Shown in pieces: positions 10,882 to 21,400 of a stretch of DNA of 30,160 nucleotides. Origin of the DNA: Reclinomonas americana ATCC 50394 (Eukaryota > Jakobida > Jakobea > Jakobida). Every line of letters starts with the position of its first letter. The first letter of the stretch is position 1. Location of the stretch: the NCBI GenBank assembly GCA_048213135.1, contig PS015106.1:205663-235822 (forward strand). The letters are read 5' to 3'. The notes beneath the pieces were generated by a model. The model made no database searches and had not been told where the DNA came from. It saw only the letters and a program-made list of their open reading frames with translations. Made by a program: the position numbers and the translations under genes.

Positions 10882-11543
10882 TCAACAAACGAGGGAGCCT
10901 GCAGAGGAGCAACAATGAGTGGCGATGACAAGCGAATGCAGCGGCGGCCGCACGCACCTGCTGCAATGCCACCGAGTGCGGTTATCAGTGCGAGTTTCTT
11001 GCTCACCGGATCCTCGGCAAACAGCATCATCCCGTGCGACGTGTCACCGGCCATCTTGCGCGGCTGCAGATTGGCGACGACCACACCCTGTGCGTGATCA
11101 CAGACATCGGCATTAGCGATTGTCATCCACACACACACAAGAGAGAGAAACCCCGATGCACCTGCTTTCCGACGAGATCCTGCGGTGCAAAGTGCTGTTG
11201 CACACCGGCGAGAATCGTGCGAGGAGTCGCCTCGCCCACATCCACTTGCATGCGCAGGAGTTTTTTGGATTTCGGCATGATCTCGCACGACACAATGGTG
11301 CCCACCAGCAGCTGCAGCTTGGCCACGTCGGCGAACTCGACGGGAGAGAACACGGGTGCAGAGGGAGAGGGAGGGGGAGAGGGTGAAGGAGAGGGCTCTC
11401 TGTGTTGTCTTTCATCAGCCACTGTGCAGGATGGTGCGGAGGCAAGTCCAACGCAACGAAGTGAACGCTCGAACGAGGTGGCGCAGAGGGAGGAGCTGCG
11501 ATGGTTGACGAGAGAGGCACTGCAGGCGCGTCAGAAAGAACAT
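10882..11543 (-). CDS. Stand-alone tRNA-binding OB-fold protein (EMAPII/Arc1/Trbp111-like), probably mitochondrial
   Basis: The tRNA-binding domain found in Arc1p, AIMP1 and MetRS C-termini binds tRNA in trans to assist aminoacylation. Four exons reconstruct with consistent phases. Exon 1 (11543-11458) begins MFFLTRLQCLSRQPSQ and ends near VRAFTS. It is rich in Arg/Leu/Ser and has no acidic residue, as expected of a mitochondrial targeting peptide. A 58-nt intron with a GTTGCGT donor follows. Exon 2 (11399-11162) carries a Ser/Pro linker and the domain start (FADVAKLQLLVGTIV, DVGEATPRTILAGVQQHF). Exon 3 (from 11087) has VVVANLQPRKMAGDTSHGMM and LFAEDPVSKKLALI. A 59-nt intron leads to the last exon, GSLVC and TGA at 10884-10882. 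The total is about 160 residues with no synthetase catalytic domain attached. It is convergent with LeuRS. Confidence 0.72.
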
Positions 11544-11690
11544 TTTGATCGATTGTATTGTGTAAGGTGTCTGTTGGTCCACCGACCGCATCGTGCAAAC
11601 AGATATGGCTTTTGTTTATTTCACACGCAGACAACTCACACACTCCACCACCGAGCGCAGTATACTCGGACCAACCACCAGCTGCGACAA

Positions 11691-14600
11691 TCAGTGCGCG
11701 AATGCACGATCTTCAAACGAGATCAGCATGTTGACCTTGCGCACGTACGGAATCAGCGACGCGTTGCCGAGGATCTTCAACAGCTTGTCTTCGGTGACGT
11801 ACTCCTCGCCCTCTTGACCCTCGATCTGTGTTGGTTGTTCAACGCGACACCGCAGTGAGTGGTTGGTTCACAATTCGCTTCTTGTTGTGCACAAACCTTT
11901 CTGAGGTACTCGTAGAGGGCCAGGAAACGCGCCGGTCCAAGCAGGTCCTCGCACTCCTTTTGCAATCGCACCACTCGCTCGGTGATGTCGCCGACCGGTG
12001 CACGAGCTGCAGCATGTGACAGTCAGCATCAAGTCTTGCCTTTCTCATTCATGAGTGCGCTAATCACACCAACCATCGGGAGAGAACACGTGCGGCATGG
12101 GTCTAGGTCGCGACAGAGTGTCCTCCATCTCGTGTGCCACCTCGTCCCAGTCCTCGTCGGCATCGTCTCCATTCGCATCGCCCTACAGAGCGACAAAGTG
12201 AGCCCACTGCAATACACAACAAACAAGACCCTTGAGTGGTCAAGAACCTTATCAAACTCCGTGAGTCGGAATGGGGCGTTGCGAGTCGGCGGATCGAGCA
12301 GCACGTCAGCACCACTCGGCTGACGCTGCAGGCCCAGGCGAGCCTCCACACCTGTTCATCGACTCATCAGCATCAGCGTGCAAGAGAGAACCAACATCCA
12401 CGCTTCGTTCACACATACCCGACAAGTGCGCCTCGATCTCGGCCAGTCGCGCACGCTGCTCATACTCGTCCTCCTCGTCATCGTAGTCGTCCTCATCGTC
12501 GTCGTCCTCCTCTGCCTCACTCGAATACTCGTCGTCGTCAGCACCCGACGAGTAATACTCGACCGGCATGCTCATCGCCGACGCAGCGCCGGCAGCACCA
12601 GCGGCTGCTGATGCGGAGCCGCTTGGTCTTTCCAGAGCCGACGAGTTCGGCGGGGGTGGAGCGCTTGGTCGCTCGAGTCGGTGTGGGTTACCTGAGACTG
12701 CGACATAATTGCCGGCTCGGTCACCGCCCGCCTCCATGGGGACCGGCCGAGAGAACTGCAGCAAACAACAAGTGTCGGCCAAAAGAGAAAAATATACTGT
12801 GCGTGGGAGAAGGCAGTACAGACCTGGGCAGGAAAGGGCCGCTTTCCAGCACCATTTCCGCGATCGACTACGCCCCCAGCTCCGCCGGCAGATGGGCGGC
12901 GGCCCACCTGCTCCTGCTGATAACCCTCGTCACTGTCCGAAGAACCGTCATCATCTCGTCCGCCCGCATGCGCATTCGCCGACTTGCCCGCGCCCACCTG
13001 TGTTGCACAAGAGATGAGTGGCGTGGGGAGGCGGGAGACGGACATGAGCTTGCGTTCGCACCTCCAGCTTCCAATTCTTGAGGTGTTCACGTTGCTGGCG
13101 AACTTCCGCATTGGCCGACGACATGACGCGCTGTTCACGTGCGAGACGCATCTCTGCAATGTTGTCGATCAGTGTCTGCACGAACGCACGCACACGAGAT
13201 GGACAAAGCAGCACAGAACCTTCATCAGTGGACGCCTCGCGCTCCAGGAACTTCATGTGGTCCGGCAACACAATCTCCACGCCAATGTCCTGGTGCGCGT
13301 TGCCTGCAGCCAGACACAACAATCGTCAGTCACCTTGCACGCAATCGTCTTCTCACTTGTTCACCGAGAAACGAACCAGTCTCAGCTCGTTTCTTGCGGA
13401 TTGCATCACGCAGCGAGCTCGACTCTCTGCACGCGACATGAGTATTCAGAATGCGTTAAACAACATGGCAGTCGTGATGCCGACGACAGACCTTCGGAAA
13501 TGTTCGTGCGGCACACGCTTCTCGGTCAGCTGACCACGCGCCTTGCCTTGTGGTTCTCCTGCAGCGGCCGACGGCGCTGCTTGCTTCTTGCCAGACGGAC
13601 CACCCGCCATGCCAGCCCGCGCCGCTGCCACAGCAGCCGCAGCCGCGGCATTGGCCTGCCGACACAAATCACCGAGTCAACATACAAAAAAAAAAAAAGA
13701 AGCACAGTCAACCATGAGCGTGCATACCTGCGACGAAGGACCGCGCTCGCCCACCGAGTTGGATCGCGGTCTTGACTCGGTCGACACACTCGACGACCGC
13801 TTCCGCGCCACTCCATCATCGATGAGCACAGCCTCGCTTCTGCTGTGCTGCAGGTGTGATTCGTCGGCGCTGTTGGATTCGTGACTGCATCCGCGATGAT
13901 GGAGTGAGCATCACGGATTGTGATGGAGGACCAAAGCGAGAGCACATACCTTCTTGCACTGCCCAGAACATCGCCCTCGGAAGCTACCCGCTGCACCAGT
14001 TTTTGGTTGCCCACAAAAATCTCCACCTCCATTTCCTCTGCGCAGTCGAAGTGAACACGGGCATTCCATCTCTCTCGTTCTTGACGTACACACACAGTGC
14101 TTTGCGGCTTACCATTCTTTCGCGCGTCGCCACGAGCGGCGCGGAACTGACTCTTCATCTCGCGCAGCTTGGCCTGGTGCTGCCGAATCGCCTCCCTGTT
14201 GCGCGTGCGAGTCAGCATGGATGGATACACGTGGGCATGTGTGTCAATGCCGGCGAGCGCAACTTCTTTTCTCGCTCAGCGGCCTCCCTCTCAGCACGCT
14301 GTGCCATCTCCAACTCCCGCCTCTCACGTTCCCGCTCGCGTTCGCGGTCGGCCTTTTGCTTGGCCGCCGCAGCCGCCGCCGCCGCCGCTGCTGCTGCCGC
14401 TGCCGACACAGGAGGCGCAGCACCGGAGGGAGGTGCACCAGCGGGAGGACCGCTGGGCACCATCACTCCACCAGCACCAGCCGCAGCAGCTGCCGCCTGA
14501 CCTGGCGACGGCGCATTCAGCACGTGTGCCCTGGCCTGCCGCGCACGCTCCTTTTCCGCACGCCTGCGTCGCAGCATACACGTAAGTGACTTTCTCGGTG

Positions 14601-15382
14601 CAGATGCAAATGACGACACAGCGAGGTGACGTACACAGCCTCGGCGCGCTCCTGCACTTTTTGACGTTCACGATCCATGCGCTCCTTGCGCTTTTCTCGC
14701 TCCCGCACAATCGCGTCGTGTTTCTGCTTCAGCTCGTCATTCTGGCCCACACGTGCCAGCAGCTCCTGCTCCTTGGCCTGCCTCTCCTCCGCTGTCAGCC
14801 GCTTGCTTCGCGGCTTGGGGCGTCTGTGATGACCGTGCCCGTGACCGTGTCCGTGACTGTGGCTGCCGGAGCCGGTGCCTGAGTCATCCCCTGATTCATC
14901 ATACGGCGATGCCGCGGCGGCCATTTGTTGTTGTTGCTGCTGTTGTAGTTGCATTTGTTGCTGTTGATACATCATCTGCTGCTGATGGTGTGCCTCGCCA
15001 CCACGCGCACGATGCGCTTCTCGTGGTGCTCCTTGACCACCGCCGCCACCACCAATCTGCGGCCGTGGGTCCTCCGGGTGCAAAATGTTGCTGCGCGCGG
15101 AGAGGGAACACAGGGAAGGGAGAGGCTGGAGTCAGCAACGAAGCCCGCGATCTTTAGCAAACAAAATAATGTTGACGCAACTAAATGTCAATCATCTCCG
15201 CCTGCTTCTGCATGAACCAATCGTCGCCCATGACTGGCGGCGAGCGAGATGACGGTTGTGCCGGACCCACTGCAGCGCCGAGAGCCGGCGCCGAGATGCG
15301 TCGTGGAGCACCCTGGTTGGCTGCAGCTGCTTGCGATGGTGGTTGTGGTTGTGGCGCTGCTGGTGGTTGTGGTTGTGGTGGC
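11691..15382 (-). CDS. Nek1-type coiled-coil/acidic protein, C-terminal part (5' end in gap)
   Basis: About fifteen exons read leftward from the gap to a TGA at 11693-11691. The order is: a Gln/Pro-rich segment and GDDWFMQKQAEMIDI; a His/Gln/Gly-rich exon; charged coiled coil (KRLTAEERQAKEQELLARV); an alanine run; EAIRQHQAKLREMKSQFRA; VEIFVGNQKLVQRVASEGDV; GVEIVLPDHMKFLEREAS; TLIDNIAEMRLAREQRVMSS; a strongly acidic stretch (about 12450-12540); then the tail. The tail ECEDLLGPARFLALYEYLRK followed by KLLKILGNASLIPYVRKVNM matches the C-terminus of NEK1 (LGFEKFFEVYEKIK, ILGNEHQHLYAKILHLV). NEK1 kinases act in cilia, centrosomes and DNA-damage responses. No kinase domain is visible; it would have to lie in the 624-N gap, which looks too small unless its length is an estimate. 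A kinase-less relative is the alternative. Confidence 0.55.
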
Positions 15383-16006
15383 NNNNNNNNNNNNNNNNNN
15401 NNNNNNNNNNNNNNNNNNNNNNNNNNNNNNNNNNNNNNNNNNNNNNNNNNNNNNNNNNNNNNNNNNNNNNNNNNNNNNNNNNNNNNNNNNNNNNNNNNNN
15501 NNNNNNNNNNNNNNNNNNNNNNNNNNNNNNNNNNNNNNNNNNNNNNNNNNNNNNNNNNNNNNNNNNNNNNNNNNNNNNNNNNNNNNNNNNNNNNNNNNNN
15601 NNNNNNNNNNNNNNNNNNNNNNNNNNNNNNNNNNNNNNNNNNNNNNNNNNNNNNNNNNNNNNNNNNNNNNNNNNNNNNNNNNNNNNNNNNNNNNNNNNNN
15701 NNNNNNNNNNNNNNNNNNNNNNNNNNNNNNNNNNNNNNNNNNNNNNNNNNNNNNNNNNNNNNNNNNNNNNNNNNNNNNNNNNNNNNNNNNNNNNNNNNNN
15801 NNNNNNNNNNNNNNNNNNNNNNNNNNNNNNNNNNNNNNNNNNNNNNNNNNNNNNNNNNNNNNNNNNNNNNNNNNNNNNNNNNNNNNNNNNNNNNNNNNNN
15901 NNNNNNNNNNNNNNNNNNNNNNNNNNNNNNNNNNNNNNNNNNNNNNNNNNNNNNNNNNNNNNNNNNNNNNNNNNNNNNNNNNNNNNNNNNNNNNNNNNNN
16001 NNNNNN
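15383..16006. other. Assembly gap (624 N) between divergent genes
   Basis: The gap hides the 5' ends of both the Nek1-like minus-strand gene and the nuclease-like plus-strand gene, and presumably their promoter region. It is flanked by a GGTTGT repeat on the left and a (TCC)n repeat on the right. Confidence 0.95.
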
Positions 16007-16048
16007 TCCTCCTCCTCCTCCTCCTCCTCCTTACCTCTGCGCCTGCAG

Positions 16049-18355
16049 GTGTGATTGAGATGCCCGAGTGGTGGATTGAGGAGAACGGCGATGTGCCGCA
16101 TTACAGCGACTCGGATCACTTTGAGAGACGACGACGACTGGGTGAGTCGCGCCCTCTCCCTCCTTGCTTCCTGCCGACTTTTGCATTGAAAGTGTGGCGC
16201 AGAGCCTCCACCGAATCGCATTGCGTGGAAGCACGGACTAGTGTCGCTGCCGGCGCTCAAGCCGGTGGTGTCGTCGCAGTGGGCGGATGCAGAGCCGTTT
16301 CAGGGCGCGGATGAGAAAGAGGCGGCGAAGCAGGTGCAGCAGCGTGTGGCGGCGGTGCTGGAGAGACCAGTGACGAGTGAGGCGCTGTTGGAGTATGGCC
16401 AGTGCCCGCGTGCGTTCTACTATCGGCAGGCGCTGTCGCTGCCGGCGAGATCGTCACCGGTGTGTTTGTGATTGATGAAGGCCGAGGACTGGGGAAAGGT
16501 GACTGACTTGCTGGCACGCAGGATGCGGTGCTGCATCGCGTTGTGCGTCACACGGTCGCCAATGTGTGGAACTGTCGACTGGAGCTGGTGCGCACCTCTT
16601 CCTCGTCGTGGTGAACACGCCGCGGCTCAATCGTTCACTTTCCCCTTACAGCACCCCATGTCCGAGTACGTGCACATGCTGACGGAGCGACTGTGGGAAG
16701 ACAGCCGCGTGTGGTACCACTCGTATGTGCGCCAGTGGGGCACGTTCAGCGATCTGGATGTTGAATTGGCTCGCGACCAGAGCGTGTTTGCTCTGCGTGC
16801 GCTGTGTGGTGCGTTGCGGGGAGGCGCGTCCTGGTGGAATGCTGCTCGCTGACATTCTGATTTGCAGCACCGCTGCTGAACAAGCGCGAGATCTTCCTCC
16901 TGCCCAATCGTCTCGAACTGCTGCAACATCGCGAAGCTTTCCCGCAGTGCAATGTGTCACTGAATGGCGGCGACAAGTTCTCTACGCTGGTCGACGCCGG
17001 TGAGAAGCGAGTGCATTTTGGTGAAATCTGTGTTCCGCCTGACAGATCCCCCATGGCGCGTTGCAGTTCACACCAGCGAACGCGGACGATCTCTCTCATT
17101 TGTCGTTCCCGGTCGGCACAACGATCTTGTCCCTGGAGTGGACAGCAACACACGAAAACAGGTTTGTTTCTGTAGTCGTGCTCAGCCTCTCTTCGTACCT
17201 CATCTCTCACCACGACGCGCACTTCGCAGGCCCTGGCGTCACTATGGTTGGCCTCGCAAGATCCCACACAGCCGCCAGTGGATCGCCTGAGCTTTGTGTT
17301 TTCTGGTGTTCGAAAGGTCGGTCAGGATGCATTCCCTTGTGTGTGTTTTTGCGCTCATGAGGACAACGCGACACAGACATTCTTCCTCTTCCCGTCATTC
17401 GACGCCTCGCTGCTGCGTGAGGGCGCCAAGATTGCGGAAACGTGGGACTCGTACGTGTGGTACATGCGTGATCAACTCAGCGGGCGCGTCACGCTGGAGA
17501 GCATCCTCGACGATCGTCGCTCGAAGATGGGAAACGTCGAGTCGCCGCTGGTGGAACTGCAAGAAGAGCCAACGGTTTGTGTGTGTGCGTGTCTCTTCTC
17601 CCTCCTGTTGTCCTCCTCTTCCGCTGCTTATCACTGTGGCAGGTTGGTGAGCGGGCCTTCCCCGCTCGACCGAGCGTCAATAACTGCGACACGTGTCCGT
17701 TCAAGGGCTGGTGCAAGCCGTATCAGGAGCATGTACTGGTGCGTCGTGTTGTGTATTCCGTGTTGTGTGATGAAGTATTGACACGCTGGCGCTTCGCAGA
17801 GACGAGAAAGGCGGCCGGGTCTTGGCGTGTGGTTCGATGGGCATGTGGTTAATCTCCAGCCGCAGACCAGTCTCACTTCGAAAGCCACTGTGCGTCCAGC
17901 CGTTATTTCACACTGTCTACTCCTGTGTTGCTCATCGCTGTTCACACGCGTGCAGGTGGTGCTGCAACCGGAGGAGCCTCGTGCACGACCTTTTGCCTTT
18001 GTGCAACGAGGCCTGACGGCGGCGGTGTTGTCGGAGCTGACCACACCGGGTGCCTTTGTGCAAATGGCGGAGACCGATCTGTTCATGGACCACGTGTCGG
18101 GTGAGGTGCAAGGTCTGCAACGCGACCCGATGCACATGTCCTTTGATGGCCGCGTGCCCTCGATGGCGTGGTTGACGGATCTGGCTGCGAGGTGCGTCTG
18201 TCTTTGATTCGCTTTATGTCTTCTTTCCCTGATGCTGATTGGTGTCTTCTTGCAGACGGACGTCCCTCTGGCGCTCGCAGGTGCTGCCGAGCGAAGAGGA
18301 GGCGGCCAAGCGAATACGGTATCTCGACGATTTTGATACCACTGGACCACGATAG
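16049..18355 (+). CDS. RecB/AddB/Cas4-type PD-(D/E)XK nuclease-fold protein, 5' end in gap
   Basis: The first visible exon follows the acceptor at 16048 (IEMPEWWIEENGDVPHYSDS), and the stop is TAG 18353-18355. The signature TSEALLEYGQCPRAFYYRQA is the typical entry helix of PD-(D/E)XK exonuclease domains. It is followed by the motif I helix AVLHRVVRHTVANVW. A C-x2-C-x5-C cluster (NNCDTCPFKGWC, about 17680) sits where AddB, Dna2 and Cas4 keep three iron-sulfur cysteines; the fourth would be Cys in YGQCPR. These nucleases process DNA ends in repair, recombination or Okazaki maturation. The helix RKQALASLWLA resembles the Q-x-x-x-Y region. I cannot find the canonical D-x-K: the strand in its place reads SFVVPGRHND. 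The C-terminus (FVQRGLTAAVLSELTTPGAF, RIRYLDDFDTTGPR) is unassigned. The stop is 92 bp from the convergent SAMHD1-like stop. Confidence 0.6.
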
Positions 18356-18447
18356 ATAAGCTGTTGCGCTACACCGTAATACACACGAAGCTACATTTTT
18401 AACAGGCACAGATTGGGGTGGTGGTGGTGCATTGCACGCGAAGCGAG

Positions 18448-21400
18448 TTATTCGCCAGTCTTGCGTCGCTTCTTGCGCGGGCTGTTCATGGAGCGCGTGT
18501 CGAGAGACTCTCCATTCGGCAGACCGGAGAACTGGCTCAGGAAGCGATTGAAGGCCTTGAGTGCCAGCGGCAACTGCAACACATTTCGTGAGACGGCAGG
18601 AGAGCAAAGACACTGCGCAGGCAAGAGGATGCTGACCTTTTCGCGGTCGCGGACGTACAGTCGAATGTACCGCTCCTGGAACTGCGTGGGGATGAGCAGG
18701 CTGACCTTTTCGCGTCCAATGGTGAAGGAGCCTGTGGAGAGGGAAGGGTGAGGGGCGAAGGTAAGAAGGGGAAGGGCGGAGTGAGAGAGAGAGGGATTGG
18801 GGAAGAGAGAAGGGAGAGAGGCGCGGGGGAGGGGGAGGGTGAGGGGCGCGGGCGGAGAGAGAGAGAGAGGAAGAGGGAATGGGGTGTGAAGAGAATACAG
18901 AAAGGGAAGGGAGAGGCGCGAGGGAGAAAGAGGGAGGAGTGCAAGGAGTGGGAGAGAAGAGAGAAAGGAAGGGGAAGGGGGAGGGAGAGATTCGCGAGGG
19001 ATGAAGAGGGAGGAGGAAAAGGAGAGCAGCGGGAGGAGGGAAGGGAGCACGGAAGGTGAAGAGGGAAGAAGGCATGGAGAGACACGGGGGAAGAAGCGCG
19101 AGCCAATGCAAAAGGAAGGAGGGGATAGAGGAGACGGGAAGGAAAAAAAGGGGCAGTGAACAAGACAGCTCACGCAACGCTGATCGCGCGGACTGCTATA
19201 AAAGTGCACATTATCCACGGGGTTCTTGTCCTTCATCGCGTAGTTGATCTTGAGATCCTGCACAATCAGGTCCTCGGGTTGCAGCTGTCCGCCGCCGCCT
19301 CCCATGCGCGACAGCAGAGACGACGACGACATGCTTTGCGACGACGCCACGCCGCTGCTCTGCGAGGTGCTAATGTCGATGGCAGTCACCTGCAAGGCGA
19401 TGAGCTTGGACGGACAGCAAGGGAGAAGCACAATCTCGCACACCTTCGGGAAGTTGACTGTCATCTCGGGCGGAATAATGACCTCGTCGACAAACTTGTA
19501 CAGCTGTCGCTTGCGCAGACGCCGCAGGACGGCTTGAGATTCGGCCAGCGCCGGGTCACGCGAGCTTTCGATGGCGTTGAGGACGGAGTCGTTGAGGTGC
19601 ATGTAGCGCTCTGGGTCGTCGATGGCGTCGACCAGGCGCAGGGAGTCGTTGGCCAGGACCAGGGCGTCGGTGATCATGTATTCGATGGCCTTGGACACGC
19701 TGCGGCACGAGGGAAAGGTGAAATAGGGGAAGGGAGGGTGAGGGAAAAGGAACAGGAGGAAGGAACAGGGGGAAGGAAAAGGGGAAGGAAAAGGGGGAAG
19801 GAAAAGGGGGAAGGAGAAGGGGAAGGAGAAGGGGAAGGAACAGGGGAANNNNNNNNNNNNNNNNNNNNNNNNNNNNNNNNNNNNNNNNNNNNNNNNNNNN
19901 NNNNNNNNNNNNNNNNNNNNNNNNNNNNNNNNNNNNNNNNNNNNNNNNNNNNNNNNNNNNNNNNNNNNNNNNNNNNNNNNNNNNNNNNNNNNNNNNNNNG
20001 AGAGAGGGAGAGAGAGAGAAAGCTCACCGATGCGAATACACCTGCTTGTGCAACGTGTACCGGGTGTGGAACAACTCGTACAGATTGAACACCTCCTTGG
20101 CGTGGAAGCAGATGCGACCGCCGACCACGTGACTGAATTGCATGAGTCTGGCGACCGACAAGAAGTCAGTCGCGGTGATGACATGCTGCCATGACAGAAG
20201 CACCGAGGACTCACCGCCACGGATCAAACGACGACTTGAAACCAATGTTCATCGTGTCGCGGCTGATGTAGTCAAACTTGTCCACGTCGACACTGTTCTC
20301 CGTGTTGGCGACAAACTGGTACAGGAACTCGCGCTCGCGCGGAGGCATTCCGCTGCAGGGGAAGAGGAAATGAGAAGGAGGAGAGGAGCGCAGCACATTG
20401 GTCGAACACACGCAACGGCGATCTGTTCGAGTGAATGAGGTCCTCGAGGAAGTGAATGTCGTCCGAGTCGTAATCCAGATGGTTGTCGTCGATCAGGTAC
20501 CGCAGCATCATCTTGCTGCCGTCTTCGTGCGTCCAGGTCGATTCGGGGCTGTAGTGGAAGAGTCTCGTGAGGAGGAGAGCGGAAGGGACGGTGGCGAGAC
20601 AGAGACACTGACCGTAGTCGCCGCACGACTTCGTTGTCCCACACGTGACTGAACGGTCCGTGGCCGAGATCGTGGCACAGACCTGCGATGGGAAACTGAT
20701 GAGCACGATTGACACCATCACCTTTATGCACTGCATAGCGACAAACCAGCAATGCGGATCATCATGGCCTCGTGCTCGGTGACCTCCAGCTCCGGCTGCG
20801 ATATGCGAATGCGATCGATCCAGCGACCGGCGAGGTGCGACGTGCCTGCACCGCAACACCATCGTCAGCCAACAACGACGCCCAGTGAAGTAAACAAAGC
20901 AGAAGCAGTCGCTCACCAAGACAGTGCTCGAACCGATTGTGCGACCCACCGGGAAACACGTAGTACGAGGAACCTGCACAATAGACAGTGAGAAGAGAGG
21001 TGAAGGGAAGAGAGGAGGGAGAAGAGGACGGGTGAAGAGACGAGAAGGAAAAGAAGAGGAGAGGAGAAGATGAGAGAAGAGCAGAGAAGAGAACAGGAAG
21101 GCAAGTGAACGGCAGAAAAAAGGGGGGAGGGAGAAGATCGGGTGAGAAGAGGAGAGAGGAGAGGGAAGAGTGGAGAACAGAAACAGAAACAGAAGACGAG
21201 GAGGGAAGTGAAGAGGAAGAGGAGAGAGGAGGAGAGAAGGGAAGGGAAGAGAAAGGGGAAACGAAGGAAGAGAAAGAAGAGAACGGAGAAGAAGAAACAA
21301 GGGACAAGTCAAGTAGCGCCCCACACACCAAGCTGCTTCAGATACCGCAATCGCTGAAACTGCGGCGTATCGACAAACTCGACACACGCACTCTCCAGCC

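Noticed and set aside
11113-11643. Minus-strand ORF starting MCELSAC as the N-terminus of the tRNA-binding protein
   Set aside because: It is in a different frame from the domain; the exon beginning MFFLTR joins with correct phase through a 58-nt intron.
15182-15185. In-frame TAG ending a separate gene after QAEMIDI
   Set aside because: A GTTGCGT donor overlaps it; splicing to the acceptor just before NILHPEDPRPQI keeps frame and gives a protein resembling the Nek1 central region. The two-gene reading cannot be fully excluded.
18748-19177. Long Arg/Glu/Gly-rich plus-strand frames and Ser/Leu/Pro-rich minus-strand frames
   Set aside because: They are by-products of a homopurine intron in the SAMHD1-like gene; no stop codons arise easily in such sequence.
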